From Dinoroseobacter sp049800835 (lineage in GTDB: Bacteria > Pseudomonadota > Alphaproteobacteria > Rhodobacterales > Rhodobacteraceae): 64,000 bases of DNA. The translations under genes were made by a program, and so were the position numbers. Where the stretch lies: contig NZ_JBNAFU010000001.1 in the NCBI RefSeq assembly GCF_049800835.1, forward strand, positions 558,001 through 622,000, given 5' to 3'. Under the pieces are notes generated by a model, which ran no database searches, was not told the DNA's origin, and saw nothing but the letters and a program-made list of their open reading frames with translations. Position 1 is the first letter of the stretch; each line of letters opens with the position of its first letter. Positions 9,271 through 18,782 of this stretch are shown piece after piece.

Positions 9271-10563
9271 ATGGCTGAACCACGCACCGCGAAGCTGACA
9301 TTTGACGGCAAGGAGATCGAATTGCCGATCCTGTCACCAACGGCGGGACCAGATGTCCTGGACATCCGCAAGCTGTACGCCCAGGGCGACGTTTTCACCT
9401 ACGATCCGGGCTTCACCTCCACCGCCGCGTGCGACAGCACGATCACCTTCATCGACGGCGGCAAGGGCGAACTTCTGCACCGCGGCTATCCCATTGATCA
9501 ACTTGCGGAAAAGTCGCATTACCTTGAGGTCTGCTACCTGCTTTTGTACGGCGAGTTGCCGAGTGCAGCAGCGCTTGAGAAGTTCGAGACCACGATCACC
9601 CAGCACACGATGCTGCACGAGCAGATGGGCAATTTCTTCCGCGGGTTCCGGCGCGATGCACATCCGATGGCAGTCATGGTCGGCGTGGTCGGCGCGATGT
9701 CGGCGTTCTACCATGACAGCACCGACATCAACGACCCGCGCCAGCGCGAGATCGCATCACACCGGTTGATCGCCAAGATGCCGACCATCGCGGCCTGGGC
9801 CTATAAATACACGATCGGTCAGCCCTTCGTTTACCCGCGCAACGATCTTGATTACGCGTCGAACTTCCTGCGGATGTGCTTTGCCGTTCCGGCGGAGGAA
9901 TACCACGTGGACCCGGTTCTGGCCCGCGCGATGGACCGGATTTTCACCCTGCATGCGGATCACGAGCAGAACGCCTCGACCTCAACCGTGCGTCTGGCCT
10001 CGTCTTCGGGCGCCAACCCGTTTGCGTGTATCGCCGCCGGCATCGCCTGCCTCTGGGGACCGGCGCATGGTGGCGCGAACCAGGCGTGCCTCGAGATGCT
10101 CAAGGAAATCGGCTCGCCGGACCGTATTCCGGAGTTCATCGCCCGCGCGAAGGACAAGGATGACCCGTTCCGCCTGATGGGCTTTGGCCACCGGGTCTAC
10201 AAGAACTTCGACCCCCGCGCGACGGTGATGAAACAATCCGCGGACGAGGTGCTGGACCTGCTGGGGGTGGAGAACAACCCGATCCTTGCCACCGCGAAGG
10301 AGCTGGAGCAGGCGGCGCTGGCCGATCCGTATTTCTCGGAGAAGAAGCTCTTCCCGAACGTGGATTTCTACTCCGGCATCATTCTGGAGGCGATGGGCTT
10401 CCCGACCTCCATGTTCACGCCGATCTTTGCGCTCTCGCGGACAGTCGGCTGGATCAGCCAGTGGAAAGAGCAACTGGAAGACCCGCAGATGAAGATCGGG
10501 CGTCCGCGCCAGCTTTATCTGGGCGATACCGCGCGCGATTACACCGAGATCGAAAGCCGCTGA
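9271..10563 (+). CDS. gltA: Citrate synthase (type II)
   Basis: This 430-residue enzyme condenses oxaloacetate and acetyl-CoA at the entry of the TCA cycle. Active-site motifs are intact: WGPAHGGANQACLEML with the first catalytic His, MGFGHRVYKNFDPRA with the second His and substrate Arg, and FPNVDFYSGIIL with the catalytic Asp. The N-terminal beta-rich extension and the length are typical of the hexameric, NADH-sensitive proteobacterial type. The ATG follows AAAGAGGGACTGAC. A strong intrinsic terminator follows at 10601. Confidence 0.97.
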   Translation: MAEPRTAKLTFDGKEIELPILSPTAGPDVLDIRKLYAQGDVFTYDPGFTSTAACDSTITFIDGGKGELLHRGYPIDQLAEKSHYLEVCYLLLYGELPSAAALEKFETTITQHTMLHEQMGNFFRGFRRDAHPMAVMVGVVGAMSAFYHDSTDINDPRQREIASHRLIAKMPTIAAWAYKYTIGQPFVYPRNDLDYASNFLRMCFAVPAEEYHVDPVLARAMDRIFTLHADHEQNASTSTVRLASSSGANPFACIAAGIACLWGPAHGGANQACLEMLKEIGSPDRIPEFIARAKDKDDPFRLMGFGHRVYKNFDPRATVMKQSADEVLDLLGVENNPILATAKELEQAALADPYFSEKKLFPNVDFYSGIILEAMGFPTSMFTPIFALSRTVGWISQWKEQLEDPQMKIGRPRQLYLGDTARDYTEIESR

Positions 10564-10600
10564 TAAGCGGTACGACCTTCACTGGGACAGTGATCGGAAA

Positions 10601-10624
10601 AGGCCGCCCTCGGGCGGTCTTTTG
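10601..10624 (+). terminator. Intrinsic terminator of gltA
   Basis: An 8-base-pair stem (AGGCCGCC with GGCGGTCT, one G-T pair) closes a four-base CTCG loop and is followed directly by a run of T. It lies 38 bases after the gltA stop. Confidence 0.85.
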
Positions 10625-10687
10625 CGTTTTGCGGGGCGTTGTGCGCGCGCGTTTGTGGCTGGCCCCGGATGCGGGTACAGTGCCGAC

Positions 10688-10993
10688 ATGACGAAATACC
10701 TTGCACTCTTCCTGACGATCCTTGCCGCCGCAGGCAGCCCTGTGCTGGCCAAGGGTCCGAACCATTGTCCTCCCGGGCTCGCCAAGAAATCCCCGGCCTG
10801 CATCCCCCCCGGTCAGGTCGGCAAGGGGACGGTGTTGCGGCCCGGCACGTACGACCTGCTGGACCGCCCGTGGCGTTTTGGGCTGGAGCGCGGGAAGTCC
10901 TATGCGCGGTTCGGTGATATCATTGTCGAGATCAACAAGGACACGCGCGAGGTGCTGGATCTGATCGGCGCCGTCGACGCGATCCTGAACTGA
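10688..10993 (+). CDS. Small secreted protein, RcnB-like
   Basis: This 101-residue protein has a clear signal peptide (MTKYLALFLTILAAAGSPVLA, cleavage after ALA-type residues). The mature part contains CPPGLAKKSPACIPPGQVGKG, with two Cys that could form a disulfide, and ends with a short beta-rich domain (YARFGDIIVEINKDTREVLDLI) resembling the RcnB/YpeB-like periplasmic fold. Homologues in Rhodobacteraceae are sometimes misnamed excinuclease subunit A because of the neighbouring uvrA; nothing in this sequence supports a DNA repair role. Signal peptide and coding status are fairly certain; the fold assignment is weak. Confidence 0.7.
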   Translation: MTKYLALFLTILAAAGSPVLAKGPNHCPPGLAKKSPACIPPGQVGKGTVLRPGTYDLLDRPWRFGLERGKSYARFGDIIVEINKDTREVLDLIGAVDAILN

Positions 10994-11024
10994 GCCTGAT
11001 CGCCGCGGCCATCTTGACCGACCA

Positions 11025-13895
11025 CTATTCTGCTGCGACGCGGCGGGCGGCCAGCATGGGTTTGAGGTACCGACCGGTATGGCTTTCGGCGACTTCGGCG
11101 ACCTGTTCCGGTGTGCCCGTGGCCACGACCTGCCCGCCGCCATCGCCGCCTTCGGGGCCGATATCGATAATCCAGTCAGCGGTCTTGATGACATCGAGGT
11201 TGTGTTCGATCACGACAACGGTGTTGCCCTGCTCCACCAACTCGTGCAGCACCTCCAGCAATTTTCGAACATCTTCGAAGTGCAAACCGGTGGTCGGCTC
11301 ATCGAGAATATACAATGTCCGACCTGTGGAGCGTTTTGCGAGTTCCTTGGAGAGTTTGACGCGCTGCGCTTCCCCGCCCGACAGCGTGGTCGCCTGCTGG
11401 CCCACCTTGATATAGCCGAGACCCACGCGCATGAGCGCATCCATCTTCTCGCGGATGCTGGGCACAGCCTTGAAGAACTCCTGCGCGTCCTCGACGGTCA
11501 TGTCGAGCACATCGGCGATGGACTTGCCCTTGAACTTGATCTCCAGCGTTTCGCGGTTGTAGCGCGCGCCTTTGCAGGTCTCACACTCCACATAGACATC
11601 GGGCAGGAAGTGCATCTCGATCTTGATGACCCCGTCGCCCTGACAGGCCTCGCACCGCCCGCCTTTAACATTGAAACTGAACCGCCCAGGCTTGTAGCCC
11701 CGCGCTTTGGCTTCCGGCAGACCGGCGAACCAGTCGCGGATCGGGGTGAACGCGCCGGTATAGGTGGCCGGGTTTGAGCGCGGCGTGCGCCCGATCGGGC
11801 GCTGGTCGATATCGATGACCTTGTCCAGATGCTCCAACCCCTTGATGCTCTCGCAGGGCGCCGGGGTCTGACGCGCGCCGTTGAGACGCATGGAGGCGGT
11901 CTTGAACAGCGTCTCAATCGTCAGGGTCGACTTGCCTCCGCCGGACACGCCACTGACGCAGACAAACTTGCCGAGCGGGAAATCAACCGTGACGTTTTGC
12001 AGGTTGTTGCCGGTGGCCTTCTTGACCGTGACCTTCTTCTTGTTGCCCTTGCGACGCTCGGCGGGCACGGCAATCTCGCGCCGTCCGGCCAGATAGTCGC
12101 CCGTGACCGAGGTTGGCGTCGCCATGATCTGATCGGGCGTGCCGTGCGCCACGACCTGACCGCCATGCACACCTGCCCCCGGGCCGATGTCGAAGACGTA
12201 ATCCGCCTCACGAATGGCTTCTTCGTCATGCTCGACCACGATGACGGTATTGCCCTGATCGCGCAGGTTCTTCAGCGTGATCAGCAGCCGGTCATTGTCC
12301 CGCTGGTGCAGACCGATGGAGGGTTCATCCAGCACATAGAGAACGCCCGTCAGACCCGATCCGATCTGGCTGGCCAGCCGAATGCGCTGGCTTTCGCCGC
12401 CCGAAAGGGTGCCTGCCGCGCGCGACAGTGACAGGTATTCGAGCCCGACATTGTTCAGGAACCCGAGGCGTTCGCGGATCTCCTTCAGGATCGCGCGGGC
12501 GATCTCGTTCTTCTGGGGCGTCAGGGCGTCCGGCACGGTCTCGCACCAGGCATAGGCCTCACGGATCGACATCTGCACGACCTGCCCGACATGCAGCAGG
12601 GTGTCGGGTTTGCCGATCTTGACCGCCAAAGCCTCCTCACGCAGGCGGTAACCGCCGCAGGTCCCGCAGGAGCGGTTGTTCTGGTACCGCTCGAACTCTT
12701 CACGAATCCACGCGCTGTCGGTCTCGCGGTAGCGGCGCTCCATGTTCGGGATCACACCCTCAAATGCCCGGCTGACTTGATAGACGCGGCCACCTTCATC
12801 GTAGCGGAACGAGATTTCCTCGTCGCCCGAGCCGCGCAGGAAGACCTGCTGCACCTTTTCGGGCAGCTTTTTCCAAGGGGTCTTCGGGTCGAACGCGTAA
12901 TGCTTGGCGATGGCCTGAATGGTTTGCAGGAAATAGGGCGACTTGCCCTTGCGCCACGGGGCGAGCGCGCCGTCCTCCAGCGTCAGCGACTGGTCCGGCA
13001 CGACGAGGCGTTCGTCGAAGAAAAGCTCCACCCCCAACCCGTCACAGGATGGGCACGCACCGAAGGGCGCGTTGAATGAAAAAAGGCGCGGCTCGATCTC
13101 GGGGATGGTGAAGCCGCTGACCGGGCAGGCAAAATTCTCGGAAAACGTGACGCGTTCGGGGTCCCCCTCTTTCGGGGCGGTCTCAAGGATCGCGATCCCG
13201 TCGGCCAGATCGAGCGCGGTGCGGAAACTGTCAGCCAGCCGGGTCTCCAGCCCCTCTTTCACCACGAGGCGGTCGACCACCACATCGATATCGTGGCGGA
13301 ACTTCTTGTCGAGTGTGGGCGGCGTGTCGAGGTCGTAAAACTCGCCATTGACCTTCACGCGCTGGAAGCCCTGCTTGCGCAGTTCCAGAAACTCCTTGCG
13401 GTATTCGCCCTTGCGGTCGCGCACGATGGGGGCGAGCAGGTAGGCGCGCGTCCCCTCCTCCATCGCCATGACGCGGTCGACCATGTCCTGCACTTGCTGG
13501 GCTTCGATCGGCTGCCCGGTGGCCGGGCTGTACGGGGTGCCGACGCGCGCGAACAGAAGGCGCAGGTAGTCGTAAATCTCGGTTACAGTCCCGACAGTGG
13601 AGCGCGGGTTCTTGGAGGTCGTCTTCTGCTCGATGGAGATCGCCGGGCTCAGACCGCTGATATGATCCACATCGGGCTTTTCCATCATGTCGAGGAACTG
13701 CCGCGCATAAGCGCTGAGGCTTTCGACATAGCGGCGCTGGCCCTCGGCATAGATCGTATCGAAGGCGAGCGAGGACTTGCCCGAGCCCGACAGGCCGGTG
13801 ATCACAACCAGTTCGTCGCGCGGAATATCCACGTCGATGGACTTCAGATTGTGCTCGCGCGCGCCGCGCACTTCGATTTTCTTCAGCTCAGGCAT
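11025..13895 (-). CDS. uvrA: Excinuclease ABC subunit A
   Basis: This 956-residue protein is the damage-sensing ATPase of nucleotide excision repair. Two ABC modules are visible: Walker A motifs TGLSGSGKSSLAFD and SGVSGGGKSTLT, and signature motifs LSGGESQRIRLASQ and LSGGEAQRVKLSKEL. Zinc-binding cysteine pairs occur in CPSCDGLG and in CEACQGDG followed by CETCKGARYN. I placed the start at the ATG at 13895 (MPELKKIEVRGAREHNLK), the family start; the frame happens to stay open upstream through the neighbouring transporter gene in another frame. An exact GTTC-N7-GTTC LexA operator lies 66 bases upstream (13961-13975), so damage induction is expected. Confidence 0.97.
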   Translation of the reverse strand: MPELKKIEVRGAREHNLKSIDVDIPRDELVVITGLSGSGKSSLAFDTIYAEGQRRYVESLSAYARQFLDMMEKPDVDHISGLSPAISIEQKTTSKNPRSTVGTVTEIYDYLRLLFARVGTPYSPATGQPIEAQQVQDMVDRVMAMEEGTRAYLLAPIVRDRKGEYRKEFLELRKQGFQRVKVNGEFYDLDTPPTLDKKFRHDIDVVVDRLVVKEGLETRLADSFRTALDLADGIAILETAPKEGDPERVTFSENFACPVSGFTIPEIEPRLFSFNAPFGACPSCDGLGVELFFDERLVVPDQSLTLEDGALAPWRKGKSPYFLQTIQAIAKHYAFDPKTPWKKLPEKVQQVFLRGSGDEEISFRYDEGGRVYQVSRAFEGVIPNMERRYRETDSAWIREEFERYQNNRSCGTCGGYRLREEALAVKIGKPDTLLHVGQVVQMSIREAYAWCETVPDALTPQKNEIARAILKEIRERLGFLNNVGLEYLSLSRAAGTLSGGESQRIRLASQIGSGLTGVLYVLDEPSIGLHQRDNDRLLITLKNLRDQGNTVIVVEHDEEAIREADYVFDIGPGAGVHGGQVVAHGTPDQIMATPTSVTGDYLAGRREIAVPAERRKGNKKKVTVKKATGNNLQNVTVDFPLGKFVCVSGVSGGGKSTLTIETLFKTASMRLNGARQTPAPCESIKGLEHLDKVIDIDQRPIGRTPRSNPATYTGAFTPIRDWFAGLPEAKARGYKPGRFSFNVKGGRCEACQGDGVIKIEMHFLPDVYVECETCKGARYNRETLEIKFKGKSIADVLDMTVEDAQEFFKAVPSIREKMDALMRVGLGYIKVGQQATTLSGGEAQRVKLSKELAKRSTGRTLYILDEPTTGLHFEDVRKLLEVLHELVEQGNTVVVIEHNLDVIKTADWIIDIGPEGGDGGGQVVATGTPEQVAEVAESHTGRYLKPMLAARRVAAE

Positions 13896-13960
13896 GGGAC
13901 CCCCGGTAACGGCTCGTTTACAGATAGGCGGTCGCAGCCGAGTCTCCAATCGAAAAGTGA

Positions 13961-13975
13961 GAACAGAGCGGGAAC
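13961..13975 (-). promoter_or_regulatory. LexA operator upstream of uvrA
   Basis: GAAC-N7-GAAC on the plus strand, read as GTTCCCGCTCTGTTC on the coding strand of uvrA, exactly fits the alphaproteobacterial SOS box. It lies in the short gap between the upstream MFS gene stop (13979) and uvrA, so uvrA very likely has its own SOS promoter here. Confidence 0.85.
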
Positions 13976-13978
13976 GCG

Positions 13979-15151
13979 CTAGCAGGTCCTGCGCGACCGC
14001 AGGAGGTGCAATCCCGCATGCGTTGCAAAGCCCATCACCAGTACGGCAGCGAGGGTGATCAACATCGACGTGTAACCCATTGTGGTCGCGACAAAGAACA
14101 GAACGGGCGTACCAAGCGTGTTGCCGATATTGCCGGTCTGCGCCATGCCACCATTCGACAGCGCGCGGTCCGCGCCGGTTGCGTTCAGAAAGGGCACCGC
14201 GGCAAACCCCGCGCCCTGCGCAAGCCCAAGGGCGGCGGCAAGCGCAAGGCACAAGGCCGGGTGCCCCTGCCACATGCCGAGACACAGCGCCAGAACCGCC
14301 GCGCTTAGAAAGCTGAGCTGCACAACGTAAACCGGCGATACCCGCCGCATCAGCCACACCCCCAGCGTCATCGAGGCGACGATGCTGATCAGCGGCATCG
14401 CACCCAGAACCAGAGCGCGGGATCCGGGGTCGAGATAGGGCGGCAACAGCGTCAGCAGGCTGACATAGCTGAACGTATAGAACAGCCAGCCTGCCGCGGG
14501 CGCGCCGATCCGGGGCGAACTGTAGATTTGCGCATGACGACCAAGGATGGCGCGCAGCTTCGGCACGTGCACATCCCCCCCGGTTTCCCGCGGAAGAACG
14601 CGCGCCAGCACCACGGCAAAGCCGGCCATGAATGCCCCGTGCGCTGCAAACAGCACGGGCACCCCATACCGGTCCACGAGGGGCAACCCGCCCCACACCA
14701 GCACCGTGAAGGCCACGCCGAAAAATGTGCCCCAGAGCGACAGGGTGACGCCCTGATCCTGCGGGCGGCTTATCCCGGCGATCAGGGTCGGCGCGGCAAC
14801 GACAATCGCCAGATGGGACAGCCCCTCCACCACGCGGCTGGCCAGAAACAATGGCAGAGCAGGTGTTGCGGCCTGCACAAAAGACATGGCCGCCCCCAGC
14901 CACAGGCCCCAGATCATGGCGCGGCGCAGCGTGACCCGGGCGACAACGACCCCGGCGGTCACGCCCAGCACGATGCCCACGCCGCCGACAAGTGACACGG
15001 CCCACCCAAGAAGCGCCCCGACCTCGGGGTAAAGTGCCCCGAGCCGGTTGAACACCACGCTGACCTTGCCATACTGCGCTGCCGCGCCCAGCCCGGCGAG
15101 CCAGAGCAATCCCACGAGTCTCCAGTCGGTGCGGACGGGGCCAACAATCAT
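13979..15151 (-). CDS. MFS transporter
   Basis: This protein of about 390 residues is mostly hydrophobic, with roughly twelve predicted membrane segments. The loop between helices 2 and 3 has an Arg-rich stretch (VARVTLRRAMIWG) like the MFS cytoplasmic loop motif. The N-terminal half has FLASRVVEGLSHLAIVVAAP (helices 4-5), typical of drug/metabolite antiporter-type MFS proteins. The substrate cannot be told. I preferred the ATG at 15151 over the GTG at 15160 in the same frame. It is co-directional with uvrA, whose SOS box lies just after its stop. Confidence 0.75.
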   Translation of the reverse strand: MIVGPVRTDWRLVGLLWLAGLGAAAQYGKVSVVFNRLGALYPEVGALLGWAVSLVGGVGIVLGVTAGVVVARVTLRRAMIWGLWLGAAMSFVQAATPALPLFLASRVVEGLSHLAIVVAAPTLIAGISRPQDQGVTLSLWGTFFGVAFTVLVWGGLPLVDRYGVPVLFAAHGAFMAGFAVVLARVLPRETGGDVHVPKLRAILGRHAQIYSSPRIGAPAAGWLFYTFSYVSLLTLLPPYLDPGSRALVLGAMPLISIVASMTLGVWLMRRVSPVYVVQLSFLSAAVLALCLGMWQGHPALCLALAAALGLAQGAGFAAVPFLNATGADRALSNGGMAQTGNIGNTLGTPVLFFVATTMGYTSMLITLAAVLVMGFATHAGLHLLRSRRTC

Positions 15152-15191
15152 GCCCAGCACCTACCGCAGGCCGGGGCAAAACCCCAGCGCC

Positions 15192-15211
15192 TCTTTTGTG
15201 CAGAAATACCT
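15192..15211 (+). repeat. Copy 1 of a 20-base intergenic motif
   Basis: The 20-base stretch TCTTTTGTGCAGAAATACCT recurs at 63950-63969 with a single mismatch. Both copies sit in short intergenic gaps beside a gene end, next to GCCTC and near a hairpin. This looks like a dispersed Rhodobacteraceae intergenic motif of unknown role. Confidence 0.6.
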
Positions 15212-15258
15212 CCGGCGGAGCCAACCTGAGCGCGCCCAGCGCGCGAGGCAAGACCCTT

Positions 15259-15276
15259 GCGGCCCCGCGGGGCCGC
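15259..15276. repeat. Perfect 18-base palindrome between lpdA and an MFS gene
   Basis: GCGGCCCCGCGGGGCCGC is perfectly self-complementary and lies just past the 3' end of lpdA (minus strand stop at 15306). It could form a strong RNA hairpin on either strand. No T-run follows it, so it is at best an RNA-stabilising or weak terminator structure. Confidence 0.5.
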
Positions 15277-15305
15277 TCTGCTGTCTCAAGCCACAAGTAC
15301 GAGGG

Positions 15306-16703
15306 TTAGAAGTGAATGGCGCGTCCGTAGGCGTCGAGCACGCTTTCGTGCATCATCTCGCTGAGCGTCGGATGCGGGAAGACGGTTGCCATGAGGTCTT
15401 CTTCGGTGGTCTCCAACTGCCGTCCGACCACGTAGCCCTGGATCAGTTCGGTCACTTCCGCGCCAACCATATGCGCGCCCAGCAACTCGCCTGTGCCCGC
15501 GTCGAACACCGTCTTGACCATACCCTCCGGCTCGCCGAGAGCAATGGCCTTGCCGTTTCCAATGAAAGGGAAGCGGCCGACCTTGACCTCGAACCCCTGC
15601 TCCTTCGCCTGCGCCTCGGTAAAGCCGACGCTCGCCACTTGAGGGTGGCAATAGGTGCAGCCGGCAATTGCCTCGGGCTTGACCGGGTGAACGTTGTTCT
15701 TGCCCGCGACCAGTTCGGCGACCATGACGCCCTCGTGGCTGGCCTTGTGCGCAAGCCAAGGGGCCCCCGCCAGATCACCGATCGCGTAGATGCCTTCGAC
15801 CCCGGTACGGCAATAAGCGTCCGTCGCAACGTGCGTTTTCTCCACGCGCACGCCGAGCTTTTCCAAACCGAGCCCTTCGGTGTTGCCGACAATGCCCACG
15901 GCGGAGATGACCGTGTCGAACTCTTCCGTCGTGGTTTTGCCCGCCTGTTCGATATGCGCGGTGACCTTGCCCTTGCCGCGATCGAGCTGCTTAACCATCG
16001 CCTTCTCGCGGATGGTCATGCCCTGCTTCTCAAACTGCTTTTTCGCAAAGCCGCTGATCTCGGCATCCTCGACCGGCAGGATGCGGTCCATGACTTCCAC
16101 CACGGTCGTGTCCGCGCCGAGCGTATTGTAGAAACTGGCAAACTCGATCCCGATGGCACCTGATCCGATCACGAGGAGTTTTTTCGGCATCCTTGGGGGG
16201 ACAAGCGCGTGCTTGTAGGTCCAGACCAGATCGCCGTCGGCCTCCAGCCCCGGCAATTCGCGGGCGCGGGCCCCGGTGGCGAGGATGATATTCGGGGCGC
16301 GCAGCTCCTCCCTGCCTTTGTCGGTTTTGACTGAGACCACGCCTTTGGCGGGTACGGTCGCCTCCCCCATCAAAGCGGTGATCTTGTTCTTCTTCAACAG
16401 ATGTCCGACGCCGCCATTGAGCTGCTTCGCGACGGCGCGGGAGCGGGCGACAACGGCGTCGAGGTCATAGCCGATCCCGTCCGCGCTCAGGCCAAATTCC
16501 TTGGCGCGGTGCATGAGGTGGAACACTTCGGAAGACCGCAGCATGGCTTTCGTCGGAATACACCCCCAGTTGAGGCATATACCGCCCATGTGCTCACGCT
16601 CGACAATGGCGACCGACAGGCCAAGCTGTGCGGCCCGGATTGCGGCCACATAGCCACCCGGCCCCGCACCGATCACCACAAGGTCAAAGGATTTCGCCGC
16701 CAT
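15306..16703 (-). CDS. lpdA: Dihydrolipoyl dehydrogenase (E3)
   Basis: This 465-residue FAD/NAD-dependent enzyme reoxidises dihydrolipoyl groups of 2-oxoacid dehydrogenase complexes. The N-terminal FAD site is VVIGAGPGGYVAAIRAAQLG, the redox disulfide is in GGICLNWGCIPTKA, the NAD site is LLVIGSGAIGIEFASFYN, the second FAD motif is GIYAIGDLAG, and the C-terminal catalytic His-Glu lies in HPTLSEMMHESV. It is complete and of usual length. The other complex subunits are not adjacent, so this may be the copy serving the pyruvate dehydrogenase complex encoded elsewhere. A DUF924 gene lies 54 bases upstream on the same strand. Confidence 0.95.
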   Translation of the reverse strand: MAAKSFDLVVIGAGPGGYVAAIRAAQLGLSVAIVEREHMGGICLNWGCIPTKAMLRSSEVFHLMHRAKEFGLSADGIGYDLDAVVARSRAVAKQLNGGVGHLLKKNKITALMGEATVPAKGVVSVKTDKGREELRAPNIILATGARARELPGLEADGDLVWTYKHALVPPRMPKKLLVIGSGAIGIEFASFYNTLGADTTVVEVMDRILPVEDAEISGFAKKQFEKQGMTIREKAMVKQLDRGKGKVTAHIEQAGKTTTEEFDTVISAVGIVGNTEGLGLEKLGVRVEKTHVATDAYCRTGVEGIYAIGDLAGAPWLAHKASHEGVMVAELVAGKNNVHPVKPEAIAGCTYCHPQVASVGFTEAQAKEQGFEVKVGRFPFIGNGKAIALGEPEGMVKTVFDAGTGELLGAHMVGAEVTELIQGYVVGRQLETTEEDLMATVFPHPTLSEMMHESVLDAYGRAIHF

Positions 16704-16757
16704 ATCCGCCTCCCGCAGAGTGCCCGAAGAGATTGGTTTAACCCTAAACCAACCGAC

Positions 16758-17348
16758 TCATGCGGGCAAGGCGCTCTCCTCCTGAAGCCGCCGTACAACT
16801 GCGCCATAACCGCCTTCGGACAGGAACCCGGACTCGTCCGGGTCGCTGGGTCGGCCCAAGGCCGCGTTGCGGAACGGAAACCTGCCGAACCGGCGAATGA
16901 CGTCGCGATGGGCGCGCGCATGAAGCAGCGTCGTGCCGTCGCTTTGCGGCATCCGGTCCATGATCAGGCGCACGGCACGGTTCTGGTCGGTCGGGATTTC
17001 GGAGTGTTCCAGCGGAAGGTAGTAGAACTGTCGCTGCGGTTCCGGCACACGCATGTCGAACCCACGCGCGATGCCAAGCTTGGCTGCCTGCAAGGCCATC
17101 GGATCGGTCTTGAACGCGCGCGCCGACCCGCGAAACATGTTTCGCGGAAACTGATCGGTCAGGATCAGGTAGGCCAGCGTGCCCTGGGGGCACCAGCACC
17201 AGTCCCGCAATCCGCCGGTCGCGGCGGCCTCCCAAGCGGCACCGAAGCGGTCGCGAATGGCCTGGTCCAGCGCATCCTCCTGCGCATACCACCTGTCTTG
17301 CCCCACCTCGGTCAGCCAGAACGCGAGCACATCGTCAAATACTGTCAT
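16758..17348 (-). CDS. DUF924 family protein
   Basis: This 196-residue, largely helical soluble protein has family hallmarks: FDDVLAFWLTEVGQDRWY at the start, the central LAYLILTDQFPRNMFRGSA, and the later FYYLPLEHSE and FGRFPFRNAALGR. DUF924 proteins have a TPR-like fold and no established biochemical role. A strong Shine-Dalgarno (GGGAGGTGATCC) precedes the ATG. It sits between an MFS transporter and lpdA on the same strand with short gaps, so may be co-transcribed. Confidence 0.88.
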   Translation of the reverse strand: MTVFDDVLAFWLTEVGQDRWYAQEDALDQAIRDRFGAAWEAAATGGLRDWCWCPQGTLAYLILTDQFPRNMFRGSARAFKTDPMALQAAKLGIARGFDMRVPEPQRQFYYLPLEHSEIPTDQNRAVRLIMDRMPQSDGTTLLHARAHRDVIRRFGRFPFRNAALGRPSDPDESGFLSEGGYGAVVRRLQEESALPA

Positions 17349-17405
17349 GGATCACCTCCCCCCAGACTAGGTGGGGCGTGCAGGTTATGGGTCAATAGGT
17401 CGGGT

Positions 17406-18662
17406 TCAGGAGGCGGCGGCGGCCTCCTCGTCCGCCTCGTAGGCTGCCTCCTGTGCGTAGACCATGGCGACAGGCGACGCTGCGGGCGAGACGGCGGTGA
17501 AGCTGCCGGTTTCCTCGGTGGCAATGGACGGGCGGCGCGACATTCGCCACACGGCGTAGCCTGACAGCCCCAGCATCAGCACAAAGATGTAAACGAAGAA
17601 GCCGGACGCACCGACCCAGTCCATCAATGCCGCGGTGACGAATGGTCCGCTGACCGCGCCCACCCCGTTGACGAACACCATGCGTCCGGCGGCGGAAGCC
17701 ATATCCTCATACGCGAGATAATCGTTCGTATAGGCAACCAGAAGCGCATAGAGCGGGTTGGCCATACCGCCCAGCAGAAAGGCAGTCGCAAGCAGGCCGG
17801 GATAGCCCCCGACGCCGATCCCCGCCAGCGCGGCCGCAAAGCAGCCCACACAGGCGACGCACAGGATAAGCACGCGGCGGTCCATCCGGTCGGAAATCCA
17901 GCCGATGGGGAACTGCAACAGCATTCCGCCCAGATAGATCGCGGCCACGAAAGTGGAGATCTGCGCCGCCGTCATGCCGGCCGTGGTGCCAAAGACCGAG
18001 GCCATGCCAAAGAGCGCGGAGAAGACACCGCCCATCAGGAACAGCCCCACGATCCCGAGGGGGGAAGCGCGAAACACCTCCCAAAGGGAAATCGGGCGGC
18101 TCGATTCGAATACCGGCGCAGGGGTCACGGACAACAGGATCGGCGCGAAAGAGATCGAAACGAGGATGGAGGGCAGGATGAACAGCACGAAACCGCTTGC
18201 ATCCCCGCGCGCCACAAACCCCTGTGCGACGACAAATCCGGCCATCATCACCACCCCGTAGATGGACATGGCCGTGCCGCGCGTTTCGTTCGGCGTGGCA
18301 TTATTGAGCCAGGATTCGGCGGTCACGAACACGCCGGCAAAGCAGAACCCGACGACAAGCCGCAGGACCACCCACGCATAAGGCTCTGTAAAAACGGGAA
18401 AGAGGATCATCGCAGCCGAGATCAGCGACCCAAGTGCAGCAAACACGCGGACGTGCCCGACGCGGCGGATCAACTCAGGCGTAACGCGCGATCCGCCCAG
18501 AAACCCGGCGAAGTAGGCAGCCATGACGAACGCCATCGCCTGGGTCGAGAACCCTTCGATCGCCCCGCGCACACCAAGCAGCGTCGCCATGATCCCGTTG
18601 CCGATCATCAACAGCAGAATGCCCAGCAACAAAACGCCGGAGGTTCGAAATACGATCAGCAT
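17406..18662 (-). CDS. MFS transporter, YcaD-like
   Basis: This 418-residue protein has about twelve membrane segments and MFS features such as VLRLVVGFCFAGVFVTAESW in the first half and GWISDRMDRRVLILC (the loop motif between helices 8 and 9) in the second. The arrangement and the TAESWLNN segment resemble the YcaD group of uncharacterised MFS proteins. The C-terminal tail (after RRPSIATEETG) is acidic and Ala-rich and probably cytoplasmic. Substrate unknown. Two tRNA-Asp genes lie upstream on the same strand. Confidence 0.82.
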   Translation of the reverse strand: MLIVFRTSGVLLLGILLLMIGNGIMATLLGVRGAIEGFSTQAMAFVMAAYFAGFLGGSRVTPELIRRVGHVRVFAALGSLISAAMILFPVFTEPYAWVVLRLVVGFCFAGVFVTAESWLNNATPNETRGTAMSIYGVVMMAGFVVAQGFVARGDASGFVLFILPSILVSISFAPILLSVTPAPVFESSRPISLWEVFRASPLGIVGLFLMGGVFSALFGMASVFGTTAGMTAAQISTFVAAIYLGGMLLQFPIGWISDRMDRRVLILCVACVGCFAAALAGIGVGGYPGLLATAFLLGGMANPLYALLVAYTNDYLAYEDMASAAGRMVFVNGVGAVSGPFVTAALMDWVGASGFFVYIFVLMLGLSGYAVWRMSRRPSIATEETGSFTAVSPAASPVAMVYAQEAAYEADEEAAAAS

Positions 18663-18782
18663 GGGACGGACTCCGCGCGGGACGATGGAACGGGGATGTC
18701 AGACATGCGCGGCAAGGTCCAAGTCGGAAGCGACGCACCGGTGACGATTTTTGGCATTGCCATGCGGACTATCGCGGGAAAG

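Noticed and set aside
13896..15296. Long upstream extension of the uvrA reading frame (protein would exceed 1400 residues)
   Set aside because: The extension is out-of-frame reading of the MFS transporter gene; the UvrA family start is at 13895 and an SOS box lies just upstream.
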